Shown here: piece after piece, positions 44,405-53,205 of the stretch
Numbering within the stretch: position 1 is the first letter of the stretch
Layout of the letters: each line of letters starts with the position of its first letter
Assembly: GCF_017873415.1 (NCBI RefSeq)
Contig: NZ_JAGGKD010000003.1
Span: 272,721-336,720 of the forward strand
Source of the DNA: Methanolobus bombayensis
GTDB taxonomy: Archaea > Halobacteriota > Methanosarcinia > Methanosarcinales > Methanosarcinaceae
Reading direction: 5' to 3'
Length of the DNA stretch: 64,000 bases
Made by a program: the position numbers and the translations under genes
Notes under the pieces: generated by a model
What the model was told of the DNA's origin: nothing
What the model saw: the letters and a program-made list of their open reading frames with translations, nothing else
Databases searched by the model: none

Positions 44405-45340
44405 ATGAAAATATTGCTTGCAGAATACGCCATGGGAATTGGAATGGGAGGAACTTTACTGCTGGAAGGCAAAGCAATGATCAGTACACTTACCAACAGT
44501 TTCACAAACCTTGGACATGATGTAACCTACCTTACTTCAGAAAGCAGGCTGAAATGCGGAAATGCTGTAATATCTGACGAAAGCACATTTATGGAGAAAC
44601 TTGAGGAAACTGCAAATGAAAGTGATGCGGCTCTTGTTATAGGCCCTGACGAACTGTTAGGAGACCTTACATATATAATAGAAGGAAATACTACAAATCT
44701 CGGATGTTCTTCTGAATCTGCAAGACTTTGTGCTGACAAGCTGGCCTGTACAGAGATACTTAAAGCAAAGTCTGTTCCGGTTCCTGAGATAATGGATATG
44801 GATACTGGAAATAAATGTGTTGTTAAACCTCGTTTTGGATGTGCTTCAGAAGGTGTCAGACTCACATCTGCTGCTAAGAACCATGGTGAAAATGAAGATG
44901 AAGAATACATTGCAACCGAGTATGTCGAAGGAGAGCACCTCAGCGCTGGCATGATATGCGGACAGAACTTCCTTCCGTTAAGTCTTAACAAACAACTAAT
45001 AGAAATAAAAGAGAATAACGGAGAAACAATATTTGATTACAAAGGTAATCAGGTGCCATACAGAACAGACTTTGAAGATGAGATATTTATCACTGCAAAG
45101 AAAACCGTAGAAGCTCTTGGATGCAACGGATATGTTGGAATTGACTTTGTTTACGTGGATAAACCCTACGTGATAGATGTAAATCCAAGACCTACAACCG
45201 CAATATTCGGACTTGTAAAAACCCTTGAATGCGAGATCGGAGATTTATTACTTATGAATATGTTTGGAGAGCTTCCTGAGTCAGTAGAGCTTAAAGGGGA
45301 ATGTTCTTTCACTAAAGATGATATTGAGGACATCATATGA
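44405..45340 (+). CDS. mfnD: Tyramine--L-glutamate ligase MfnD (ATP-grasp)
   Basis: A 311-residue ATP-grasp enzyme. It starts MKILLAEYAMGIGMGGTLLLEG and ends its ATP-grasp core with GIDFVYVDKPYVIDVNPRPTT (about residues 255-275), where the Asp/Asn metal ligands lie. MfnD joins glutamate to tyramine in methanofuran synthesis. An upstream frame is open to 44348, but ATG 44405 begins the conserved sequence; TATATTAA at 44377-44384 lies about 25 bases before it and no ribosome binding site is seen, so the mRNA is probably leaderless. Its stop overlaps the mfnF start (ATGA). Confidence 0.87.
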   Translation: MKILLAEYAMGIGMGGTLLLEGKAMISTLTNSFTNLGHDVTYLTSESRLKCGNAVISDESTFMEKLEETANESDAALVIGPDELLGDLTYIIEGNTTNLGCSSESARLCADKLACTEILKAKSVPVPEIMDMDTGNKCVVKPRFGCASEGVRLTSAAKNHGENEDEEYIATEYVEGEHLSAGMICGQNFLPLSLNKQLIEIKENNGETIFDYKGNQVPYRTDFEDEIFITAKKTVEALGCNGYVGIDFVYVDKPYVIDVNPRPTTAIFGLVKTLECEIGDLLLMNMFGELPESVELKGECSFTKDDIEDII

Positions 45341-46326
45341 GAATAATAGGAATCGATATCGGAGGCGCAAATACAAAGATAGCTTCCGCTGACGGAAAAA
45401 TAATTGAGCTACATTATATTCCACTTTGGAAAGATACAACATTACCCGAGTCACTGGAAAACATTGCCGCTGAATTACAGCCGGATATGGTCAGCGTTGT
45501 CATGACCGGTGAACTTGCAGATTGCTTCGAGGACAAGCTTCAGGGTATCCAGTTCATAATGAGATCCGTAGAAGAGGCTTTTGATTGTGAGATAAAATAC
45601 ATTGACAGCAATGGGCACTTCTATGACGAATCCAAAAACCTGCGTGACCTTGCGGCTGCCAACTGGGCTGCATCTACAAGACTTATAGGATCAGAGATAG
45701 GAGATTGTATATTTGTGGATGTTGGCAGTACAACCAGTGATATTATACCGATCAAAGACGGAAAACATGTTGCAGGACTTACTGATTTTTCGAGACTTAT
45801 GCGCAGCGAACTGTTCTACGCGGGAACTTTAAGAACCAACCTGGCTTACTTGCTTGATAAAGTAAAGGTTGCTGATGGTAACTGCAACATTTCTTCTGAA
45901 CTCTTTGCAAACACCGCTGACGCATATCTGATGCTTGGAGATATCACAGAAGAATCATACACCTGTGAAACTGCAGACGGAGCAGGCAAAAGTAAGACTG
46001 ATGCAATGCGAAGACTGGCAAGGGTCGTTTGTGCCGATCTGGAAGAGATATCATCAGATGAAATATACAATATAGCTCTTCAGGTAAAAGAAAGACAGAT
46101 AAGACTTCTTTGTGAAACCATATCTGTTGTTGCTAAAAAGAATGGACTCAATTGTATAGTTTCTGCGGGACTTGGTGAGTTCATGATAAGAGAAGCTGCA
46201 AAAAGACTTGGATTTGAGTGTATTTCTGTTGCTGAGAAATGGGGAGCTGATATCTCAAAAGTTTTCCCTGCATATGCCGCTGCAAGAATAATGGAAGATG
46301 AAACTTCACAGCCGGGAAAAGAATAA
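45337..46326 (+). CDS. mfnF: Methanofuran biosynthesis protein MfnF (hydantoinase-like)
   Basis: A 329-residue protein of the hydantoinase/oxoprolinase-like ATPase fold. It has phosphate motifs GIDIGGANTKIAS (residues 4-16) and FVDVGSTTSDIIP (about 126-138). The family corresponds to the methanofuran synthase step that couples the furan phosphate unit to gamma-glutamyltyramine (MfnF). It lies between mfnD (4-base overlap) and mfnE, so the pathway context supports the call. Confidence 0.85.
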   Translation: MRIIGIDIGGANTKIASADGKIIELHYIPLWKDTTLPESLENIAAELQPDMVSVVMTGELADCFEDKLQGIQFIMRSVEEAFDCEIKYIDSNGHFYDESKNLRDLAAANWAASTRLIGSEIGDCIFVDVGSTTSDIIPIKDGKHVAGLTDFSRLMRSELFYAGTLRTNLAYLLDKVKVADGNCNISSELFANTADAYLMLGDITEESYTCETADGAGKSKTDAMRRLARVVCADLEEISSDEIYNIALQVKERQIRLLCETISVVAKKNGLNCIVSAGLGEFMIREAAKRLGFECISVAEKWGADISKVFPAYAAARIMEDETSQPGKE

Positions 46327-46419
46327 AAGCTCTGAGAAGATACCATTAATATGGGCATAAGACAGAATCATAGCGATGATAACGGACTTGTCTGAAACGT
46401 ATAAAGGGAGAATACAGGA

Positions 46420-47052
46420 ATGAAGACGGTTGTGAAACTGGGTGGAAGCCTGATAAGGCATTCGGCATCTATTATATCTACACTTGAAAACCATATTAAG
46501 AAGAACGGACATGACAATTCAATATTGATAGTTCCCGGAGGCGGCGTATTTGCCGACTCTGTGAGAAATATTAGTGAAAAGTGTTCCATCGGAGATGATG
46601 CTGCTCACTGGATGGCAATACTTTCAATGGAACAATATGCTTATTTTCTGATAGACAAAACCAATATCAACTTTGTAGAAGATATCCATGAGGTCCCTTC
46701 GGGTGTTTCTGTGCTTCTGCCGTACAGAATGTTGAGGGAAACTGACAAACTTCCACATTCCTGGAATATTACTTCCGACACCATAGGTGCCTGGATAGCA
46801 AAAGAAACAGGATCACGTTTTGTTAAGGTAACAGATGTCGATGGAGTGATGGCTGATGACATTATCCAGAAATGGATGACTGCAATGGAACTTTCAAGGA
46901 TGGGAGTTACATGCATTGACAGTTCTTTGCCCGGATTTCTGATGGAGAATATGATGGATTGCGTTGTGGTCAATGGAATGTATCCAGAAAGGGTTATCGA
47001 TGCTGTTAGCGGAAAAAATGTAATTGGAACTCACATCAAGGGGAATATTTAA
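46420..47052 (+). CDS. mfnE: [5-(aminomethyl)furan-3-yl]methyl phosphate kinase MfnE (amino acid kinase fold)
   Basis: A 210-residue amino-acid-kinase-family protein with VKLGGSLIRHS (residues 4-14), IVPGGGVFADSVR (about 37-49) and TDVDGVMADD (about 138-147). MfnE phosphorylates the aminomethylfuran phosphate to the diphosphate used by MfnF. It is 93 bases after mfnF with an AAAGGGAGAA site. The order mfnD-mfnF-mfnE makes a compact methanofuran unit. Confidence 0.85.
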   Translation: MKTVVKLGGSLIRHSASIISTLENHIKKNGHDNSILIVPGGGVFADSVRNISEKCSIGDDAAHWMAILSMEQYAYFLIDKTNINFVEDIHEVPSGVSVLLPYRMLRETDKLPHSWNITSDTIGAWIAKETGSRFVKVTDVDGVMADDIIQKWMTAMELSRMGVTCIDSSLPGFLMENMMDCVVVNGMYPERVIDAVSGKNVIGTHIKGNI

Positions 47053-47142
47053 ATTATATACTGCGTATGTACTGAAATCATTGACATGCTGATTTTCAGT
47101 ATTCTATTGATCATATAATTACTCACAGTAAGGAGATTTTAA

Positions 47143-47310
47143 ATGGCAAATAAAGTTGACAATTGTACCACATGCAACAAGAGCCTTGTAGAAACAGGTT
47201 GCGTACGTTTCCCATGCCCTGTTTGTGGTAACGAGCTTGGAAGATGTACAAGCTGCAGACAGCAGAGCAATCCATACAAATGCCCAAAATGCGGTTTCAC
47301 AGGAGCATAA
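47143..47310 (+). CDS. Small zinc-ribbon protein preceding aEF-1beta
   Basis: A 55-residue protein with four Cys pairs: CTTC (residues 8-11), CPVC (about 25-28), CTSC (about 35-38) and CPKC (about 47-50). It matches the small archaeal zinc-ribbon (DUF1610-like) found next to aEF-1beta in many archaea. It may act in translation by association, which is inference. An AAGGAG site precedes the ATG by 7 bases, and aef1b starts 10 bases after its stop. Confidence 0.87.
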   Translation: MANKVDNCTTCNKSLVETGCVRFPCPVCGNELGRCTSCRQQSNPYKCPKCGFTGA

Positions 47311-47320
47311 GGTGACATAA

Positions 47321-47590
47321 ATGGGAGAAGTAGCAGCAACAATGAAGATTATGCCTACTGGTGTGGATGTAGACCTCGAGGAACTTAAGGACAAGATTAT
47401 CGAAGTAATTCCTGAAGGTGCAGAATACGGTACTCACGAAATAGAACCTGTTGCTTTCGGACTTAAAGCAATAGTAATGGTAGTTATTGTAGGTGATATT
47501 GAAGGTGGTACCGAAAAGGTAGAAGAGGCCTTTGCAGCAGTAGAAGGCGTCGAGAGTGTTACAGTAACAGATGTCGGAAGACCTGTCTAA
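47321..47590 (+). CDS. aef1b: Translation elongation factor aEF-1beta
   Basis: An 89-residue protein matching archaeal EF-1beta, the guanine nucleotide exchange factor for aEF-1alpha. Markers are VAATMKIMPTGVDVDLEEL at the start, EIEPVAFGLKAI (about 45-56) and the C-terminal EGVESVTVTDVGRPV. It regenerates EF-1alpha-GTP in protein synthesis. It forms a pair with the zinc-ribbon gene upstream; a T-rich run after the stop (47605-47627) may terminate the transcript. Confidence 0.95.
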   Translation: MGEVAATMKIMPTGVDVDLEELKDKIIEVIPEGAEYGTHEIEPVAFGLKAIVMVVIVGDIEGGTEKVEEAFAAVEGVESVTVTDVGRPV

Positions 47591-47642
47591 ACCTCTCAAC
47601 AACTCTTTTTTTTATTTATTTTTTTAACATTATAAATTTATT

Positions 47643-47714
47643 GGGCCCGTAGATCAGGGGGAGATCGTTACGTTCGCAACGTAAAGGCCGCGGGTTCAAA
47701 TCCCGCCAGGTCCA
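47643..47714 (+). tRNA. tRNA-Ala (anticodon CGC)
   Basis: A 72-base cloverleaf. The acceptor GGGCCCG pairs with CAGGTCC, the D stem is GATC/GATC, the anticodon stem is TTACG/CGTAA with loop TTCGCAA (anticodon CGC), and the T arm is GCGGG-TTCAAAT-CCCGC. The G3-U70 pair identifies it as alanine. A C6-A67 mismatch interrupts the acceptor stem. The 3' CCA is not encoded; the genomic sequence after the discriminator A is CTA. Confidence 0.93.
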
Positions 47715-48039
47715 CTAAATAAGTGAATACAGGCGTAATTTTATGCTGTTCTGCCTACTTACTAAGTAATAAATTTTAATTTATTCAGACCATTGAAAAT
47801 AATGTATTTTTTAAGAGTTAATTAGAGTATGGATAAATCTGATAAAAAATTGTACTTGTTTGAAGTTTATTCTATTTTCAAGAAAAGCATTAAAGATAAA
47901 TAATTACCAAGCTCATATATTTTAGAAATAAAATATTCAATTGCAGGTTTTAGCACTACCATCATATCAAAAATCACATGATTCAAGTATATTAAAAGAT
48001 ATGATAAGTTATTTAAACACAGAATGCAATTTAGGTCAT
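47715..48039. other. AT-rich gap between tRNA-Ala and purC
   Basis: About 325 bases. The only frames are short, such as ATG 47829, which gives 24 Lys-rich residues and has no ribosome binding site. The frame of purC is open upstream to 47941, but that part does not match the family. TATA-like sequences are common. I see no clear integrase, attachment repeat or RNA gene. Confidence 0.5.
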
Positions 48040-48807
48040 ATGCAAAAAAAGAATCTAACCTATGTTTCTTCAGGAAAAGCAAAAGATATCTATGAAAACT
48101 CAAAAGAAACTCTTCTTTTTGAATTTACAGATAGAGTAACCGCATTTGATGGTAAAAAAAAGTCAGAGTACAATGAAAAAGGGCAGATCACATGCAAAAT
48201 AGCTGAATACTGGTTTAAGATTTTGGAAAGTAACGGCATCTCTACTCACTATATTGAATGCCCAACCTCAACAAGCATGATCGTCAAAAGCCTGAAAATA
48301 ATACCTGTAGAGGTAATTTGGAGAAATTATGTCGCAGGTTCCCTTTTACGCCGATTTGAAGCAGGCGACAATGTAATCCCCGAAGGCGTGGAACCAAAAG
48401 AAGGCTCACCAATACCAGGTGGAATGATCGAGTTTACTACTAAGTTTGAAGCCGTTGACCGGCCCGTAGATAAGGATGAAATATTAGCAAATAAATGGCT
48501 AAGCAAAGATGAAATTGAATATATAACAGATCTCACAAAAAGAATAAATGAGATAATAAGCCAGGAACTAGCTACCAGTAATATAATTTTAGCAGATTTC
48601 AAGGTAGAGTATGGAAGAAACTCTGATAACAAAATAATCCTTGCTGATGAAGTGGGCACTCCTGATGGATGTCGTTTTTGGAAAAAAGCTGATTTTGAAA
48701 AAGGAGTTATATCCAGTCTTGACAAAGATGTATTCAGAAAAAATACCGGAGACCTTAGTCTTGCCTATAAGGAGTTATTTAATAATCTACAGAAAAATAA
48801 TATGTGA
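48040..48807 (+). CDS. purC: SAICAR synthetase PurC
   Basis: A 255-residue phosphoribosylaminoimidazole-succinocarboxamide synthase. Recognisable parts are SSGKAKDIYE (residues 9-18), FTDRVTAFDGKK (about 28-39), VEVIWRNYVAGSLLRRF (about 88-104) and ILADEVGTPDGCRFW (about 204-218). It joins aspartate to CAIR in purine synthesis. ATG 48040 gives the family length and has AGGTC upstream; the longer frame from 47941 is not needed. The gene is noticeably AT-rich compared with the carAB and fpo genes. Confidence 0.93.
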   Translation: MQKKNLTYVSSGKAKDIYENSKETLLFEFTDRVTAFDGKKKSEYNEKGQITCKIAEYWFKILESNGISTHYIECPTSTSMIVKSLKIIPVEVIWRNYVAGSLLRRFEAGDNVIPEGVEPKEGSPIPGGMIEFTTKFEAVDRPVDKDEILANKWLSKDEIEYITDLTKRINEIISQELATSNIILADFKVEYGRNSDNKIILADEVGTPDGCRFWKKADFEKGVISSLDKDVFRKNTGDLSLAYKELFNNLQKNNM

Positions 48808-48843
48808 AATGTGATATGAACACCTATATTGTAGGAGATAGCA

Positions 48844-49128
48844 ATGGAAAATCTGAATGAAGATTCTGTAGATGAACTGATTTTATGGGTCATAAGTGTC
48901 GATCGGCGTCTGATACTTATGGAAGCAATGAAAAATCACACTATAATCAAAGCTTCTGATATTGCTCATGAAACAAATAGATCGACTCAAAATATAAGCC
49001 GCGCTTTGAAGGAGCTTGAAGATAAAGATCTTATTAAATGTTTAACTCCAGAAAAGGTAACCTGGAAAAAATATGCTTTAACAACTAAGGGTAAAAAAGT
49101 TTTAAAGAAAATGGAAGACGAATATTAA
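48844..49128 (+). CDS. Small winged-helix DNA-binding protein
   Basis: A 94-residue protein that is mostly one winged helix: DRRLILMEAMKNH, then IKASDIAHETNRSTQNISRALKELEDKDLI (the HTH, about residues 36-65) and a wing ending LTTKGKKVLKKMEDEY. It resembles MarR/ArsR-like archaeal regulators without a ligand domain. It has a GGAGAT site and follows purC by 36 bases. Target unknown. Confidence 0.8.
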   Translation: MENLNEDSVDELILWVISVDRRLILMEAMKNHTIIKASDIAHETNRSTQNISRALKELEDKDLIKCLTPEKVTWKKYALTTKGKKVLKKMEDEY

Positions 49129-49850
49129 GATAGATATATTCCTTTCTAGCACACATGGGAACTTAAATCAATAGATATTGGCGCTAAATTGCTTTTTTAG
49201 ATATGAGTACTTTCCACCCAGTCATACATTAATGATTAATAAAGAAAAATATCCCCATCAATGGGCCATCACTGAAGCTATTGAAGCTACTTTACTTACT
49301 GATACAATGACCCGATGGTCCTTGATGCCGTTACTGCTTCTCTGGATAGAGCTCTAATATATTCTTCAGGGTTAGGTTACTTTTAAGGCTGACTGTTTTC
49401 TTTGTAGGTTTATTATTTATTGTTCCTCGCATTGAACGATGGTTTTTCAGTAAACTTACAGATGCGAGTTATTTTCAAACGCCCAAAATCTACGAAGATA
49501 TAATGTAAATCTTGCTATGGCAATGAACCAATCTGTGATATGTCTTTGTGAGTGGCATCAATTATTTTAGCGACCTTGTAGGCTTTTTGTGTGCTGATAC
49601 CATTATGACAGAATGTACAATACTTATACTCATCAGATATGTAAACTACCTCTTTGCTAGTTTTTATGAAAGTATATGATTATATATGATAATATTTTTA
49701 AACTTTAAGTTGCATCAAACTGCCCATGAGAATAATGACATGGAATATACATTGTCAGGAAAAGCAGAGGAGATTTGTAAAACAGTTGCCTTCAATTTCA
49801 CATATAATTATTGCCCCCTATATAAAAAAAAATATTCTTAAAAAATAGGG
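49129..49850. other. Decayed-looking region without an intact gene
   Basis: About 720 bases. On the plus strand ATG 49232 opens a 41-codon frame (MINKEKYPHQWAITEAIEAT...) that stops early. On the minus strand a coding-like frame between about 49670 and 49430, with a CTFCHNG motif and YKVAKIIDATHKDISQIGSL, is broken by a TAG and lacks a start. These look like remnants of one or more genes, possibly a transposase or zinc protein, but I cannot name them. The last 170 bases carry TATA-like sequences for the channel gene. Confidence 0.4.
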
Positions 49851-50732
49851 ATGAAAATGGTAACATTCGACAACCTTAAGAAAATAGTTACTCATAAGTA
49901 CTTTGAAGCGTTTATACTATCCACAATTATATTAGCGGGAATACTGGTTGGGATTCAGACTTATCCTGATTTCTCTGCAAAGCACCATAATCTTATCGCA
50001 ATCCTTGATACATTAATTATTACAATATTTATAATTGAAGCAATACTCAAAATAGCTTCAGAAATGCCACATCCTATAAAATATTTCAAGAACTCCTGGA
50101 ATGTCTTTGACTTTGTAATTGTCATAGGTGTCCTTCTTCCGCTTGGAGGGTCATTTTTACCTGTATTAAGACTATTAAGAGTATTACGGGTTTTTAGAGT
50201 TATCACAGTAGTACCAAAGATGAGGCTAATCGTAGGTGCACTTTTAAAAAGTATTCCTTCCATGATCCATGTTTTTATGTTGCTTGGAATCATTTTTTAT
50301 ATCTATGCAGTTATGGGAACCTTCGCATTTTCAGAAAATGATCCGATTCATTTTGAAAATTTACAAACATCTTTACTGACACTCTTTAGAATCGTAACCT
50401 TTGAAGATTGGACCGATGTCATGTACATTAACATGTACGGATGTGACCAATATGGATATGACAACGCGAGATTGGAATGCACAAATCCGTCTGCATCCCC
50501 TATTGGAGCAGCATTATATTTCACATCCTTTGTATTGATTGGTGGATTAATAGTTCTTAATTTTGCAATCGGAGTGGTCATTAATAGTATGGACGAGATG
50601 AAAGAAGAGATGGTGAATGAATACCCTGCCTATAATAAATTGGCTGAAAAGGGGAAGCAGGAAAATATCATTGAACGCCTTAATAAAATGGATGAAAAAT
50701 TAGATGCCATCCTTTATGAGAGATCACCATAA
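49851..50732 (+). CDS. Single-domain voltage-gated cation channel
   Basis: A 293-residue ion-transport protein with six membrane helices and a pore, like the bacterial NaChBac/NavAb family. S4 carries regularly spaced Arg residues (LRLLRVLRVFRVI, about residues 105-117). The pore has the filter TFEDWTD (183-189), followed by a Cys-containing loop (YGCDQYGYDNARLEC) and S6 (LIVLNFAIGVVINSM). A C-terminal helix (IIERLNKMDEKLDAIL) could form the tetramer coiled coil. CCTATATAAA at about 49818-49827 lies about 28 bases before ATG 49851, suggesting a leaderless mRNA. A second ATG lies at 49857. Ion selectivity cannot be decided from sequence alone. Confidence 0.87.
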   Translation: MKMVTFDNLKKIVTHKYFEAFILSTIILAGILVGIQTYPDFSAKHHNLIAILDTLIITIFIIEAILKIASEMPHPIKYFKNSWNVFDFVIVIGVLLPLGGSFLPVLRLLRVLRVFRVITVVPKMRLIVGALLKSIPSMIHVFMLLGIIFYIYAVMGTFAFSENDPIHFENLQTSLLTLFRIVTFEDWTDVMYINMYGCDQYGYDNARLECTNPSASPIGAALYFTSFVLIGGLIVLNFAIGVVINSMDEMKEEMVNEYPAYNKLAEKGKQENIIERLNKMDEKLDAILYERSP

Positions 50733-50817
50733 CAAAATAAAAATGGCTTCTAAATCATTGGTATTGTAAAGTATATTTATGAATGATCTATTTCGAAACT
50801 TCTCTTTGATATTGTCG

Positions 50818-50842
50818 AAAATAAAATAAAATAAAATAAAAT
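50818..50842. repeat. (AAAAT)x5 tandem repeat
   Basis: Five perfect copies of AAAAT in the gap between the channel gene and purE. It is probably simple sequence in an AT-rich spacer. Confidence 0.8.
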
Positions 50843-50976
50843 ATGCATCATCCAGATTTCCTTCTTTAGAAGATGCTAGCATTTATTAATAGAAATACTT
50901 CAATGCTGTTTAAAGCATGAAATGAATCTAATTCTCAAGTTTATATCGACAAAATTTCAAAAAACTATACTTTATA

Positions 50977-51456
50977 TTATTCGAATATACTTACCGCATC
51001 CCTTTCTACTTTCTCAGCAAGTTCTTTTCTGTAATCGTATAATTTTGCTTCTAATTCCTTGTCATTGACAGCTATTATTTGAGCGGCAAGAATACCTGCA
51101 TTGTCACCCCTGCCAATTCCAACACATGCAACCGGAATACCCGGAGGCATCTGGACAATGGAGAGTAAAGAATCATTTCCGTCAAGTTCGGCATTTACAG
51201 GAACCCCTATGACCGGTTTTGTTGTGTGTGCTGCTACGACACCAGGAAGGTGTGCTGCAAGCCCCGCAACGGCTATGAAGACCTTTACATCTTTTTTATG
51301 AGCCTCACCGATGATCTCAATTACTCTGCTAGGTGTTCTGTGTGCTGATGCAACTGTTATTTCATATTCTATACCGAATTTATCGAAAATGCCTATCGTT
51401 TTTTTTGCTACATCTCTGTCTGATTTACTTCCTAGTATTACTGTTACATCAGTCAT
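50977..51456 (-). CDS. purE: N5-CAIR mutase / AIR carboxylase PurE
   Basis: A 159-residue PurE. Signatures are [15 protein letters not shown] (residues 5-19), [12 protein letters not shown] (about 35-46), [26 protein letters not shown] (around 63-88) and [18 protein letters not shown] (about 97-114). It provides CAIR for PurC in purine synthesis. It is transcribed away from ppcA, and purC lies 2.2 kb off on the other strand. An AAAAGGTGA site precedes the ATG. Confidence 0.95.
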   Translation of the reverse strand: MTDVTVILGSKSDRDVAKKTIGIFDKFGIEYEITVASAHRTPSRVIEIIGEAHKKDVKVFIAVAGLAAHLPGVVAAHTTKPVIGVPVNAELDGNDSLLSIVQMPPGIPVACVGIGRGDNAGILAAQIIAVNDKELEAKLYDYRKELAEKVERDAVSIFE

Positions 51457-51622
51457 CGGGTCACCTTTTAATCCAATAGTATGAAAGTATATGCAAATAT
51501 ATTATAACATATTTAAAGATATGGATGGATCCTGTTTTTATCAGATACATTGCCATTAACTCATATGTTGCAATAATTTTAAATAACTTGTCATAATCTC
51601 TCATATAAGGCGTGATTCAAAT

Positions 51623-53203
51623 ATGAAATCAAAAATCGAATTTCCAAAAGTAATGTGTACACAGCACCCGGATTCAGTCTCTAAGTACATCTCCACCCAG
51701 GAAGAGATTACAGAAGCTGTTGAAGCTGTTACAAAATATGGCTGCGATGAATACATGCCTGATTATGAAGGAAAGACCACACCATATCACCAAAATGTCC
51801 AGATTGTTTCACAGCTCATTGAGGAAACAGAATTAATTCCTGGCAGGGATGTATCCATAACTCCCCGCGCACCAAGTGCATTTCACGAAAACAGGTTCAG
51901 ACAACTTATGGTCATGATGTCTGTTGCTGAAGCAAACTACAGCGCCTATGAATATTCAGATAGCCAGGCGATCTCCGAACTGGTACATCCCATGACAAGT
52001 ACAATCAAAGAGATTGTGGAAGCGCAGCAACATATGATAGACGTGAGTGAATTGGCCAAAAAGGAGTTCAAGTTCGAAATGGAACCTCCCCGCATAATAC
52101 CTTTAATCGAAGATGTGCCTGGTCTGTTGAATGCAAAAGATATTATCGCCAATACAATACTTAGCTACCAGAACCATCTGAATGACAAGCTTGAAAGATA
52201 CAGGATCTTTATTGGTAAATCCGATTCAGCACTGACATTCGGACATGTTGCAAGTACACTCTCATGCAAATATGCCATAAGCAGTCTGCATGAATTGGAA
52301 AAAAACTTTGATACAAAAATAGGAATCATATTCGGTGGTGGTTCTCTTCCTTTCAGAGGACATGTGAGTCTTGAAAACGCTGATAACTTTTTCGAAGAAT
52401 TTCGTGGAATAGATACTCTTACCCTACAGTCCGGCATAAGATACGACCATGAAGAAGGGAACGCAGAAAATTTGGTCAGGCATGCAAGGAATAAACTTTC
52501 AAGATCACCGGATGAATTATCAAATGACGAAAAAGAAGAACTTGTAAACATTATAGCATTGTTCGGTGCCCGTTACAACAGGGCAATGAAAAGTATATCG
52601 TCTGTTATAAACAATATATCTGATTTTTTGCCACAGCAGCGTGACCGTCTTACACGTGGTGGGAAAACCGGTTACTCCAGAGATGCACCCGATATTACAG
52701 AGATATCCGGAGTTTGCCGTAGTGACATTAAAAAAGAACTGGAATGCAGCATGCCGGAAAAAAATCTGGATCTTCCAAGGGCAATAAAGTTTACTGGTGC
52801 ATTTTATTCGATAGGCTTACCTCCAGAAATAATCGGTACAGGATGTGCCATAGCAGATGTAAGAGAAAAGATGGGGGAAAATGCTTGTGAACGATTGCTT
52901 ACAAAGTATTTCCCCTCCCTTCAGACTGATCTTGAATTTGCTTTTGATTATTTAAACATGAGTGCAGCATCCAAATTCCTTTCAAAGGATTTCATGGAAT
53001 GTGTTTCTAAGGATGTTGATATCCTGAGAGAGATATTTGATCTGAACAAAGAGTGTGATCCCTCCTATGGAATTCTAATGGATATGGTACCACCAGGAGT
53101 TCTACTGGCCGAAAATTGTGCCATTGATACGGATCAGGAATTGCTGCAACTTACACGATCGACATTGTACAAAATGGGAAAAATTCGAAAATCACTGGGA
53201 TAA
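51623..53203 (+). CDS. ppcA: Archaeal-type phosphoenolpyruvate carboxylase PpcA
   Basis: A 526-residue archaeal PEPC, about half the length of the bacterial enzyme. It begins with the conserved PKVMCTQHPDSVSKYIS (residues 8-24) and carries EYMPDYEGKTTPYHQN (about 43-58), ITPRAPSAFHENRFRQLM (about 80-97), IFGGGSLPFRGHVS (about 234-247) and TRGGKTGYSRDAPD (about 346-359). It makes oxaloacetate from PEP and bicarbonate to feed amino acid and pyrimidine synthesis. It starts an operon-like row with carA two bases after its stop. Confidence 0.97.
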   Translation: MKSKIEFPKVMCTQHPDSVSKYISTQEEITEAVEAVTKYGCDEYMPDYEGKTTPYHQNVQIVSQLIEETELIPGRDVSITPRAPSAFHENRFRQLMVMMSVAEANYSAYEYSDSQAISELVHPMTSTIKEIVEAQQHMIDVSELAKKEFKFEMEPPRIIPLIEDVPGLLNAKDIIANTILSYQNHLNDKLERYRIFIGKSDSALTFGHVASTLSCKYAISSLHELEKNFDTKIGIIFGGGSLPFRGHVSLENADNFFEEFRGIDTLTLQSGIRYDHEEGNAENLVRHARNKLSRSPDELSNDEKEELVNIIALFGARYNRAMKSISSVINNISDFLPQQRDRLTRGGKTGYSRDAPDITEISGVCRSDIKKELECSMPEKNLDLPRAIKFTGAFYSIGLPPEIIGTGCAIADVREKMGENACERLLTKYFPSLQTDLEFAFDYLNMSAASKFLSKDFMECVSKDVDILREIFDLNKECDPSYGILMDMVPPGVLLAENCAIDTDQELLQLTRSTLYKMGKIRKSLG

Positions 53204-53205
53204 TC

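Noticed and set aside
50818..50842. (AAAAT)x5 repeat as a possible phase-variation tract
   Set aside because: It lies downstream of both flanking genes, not in a promoter or coding region; probably simple sequence.
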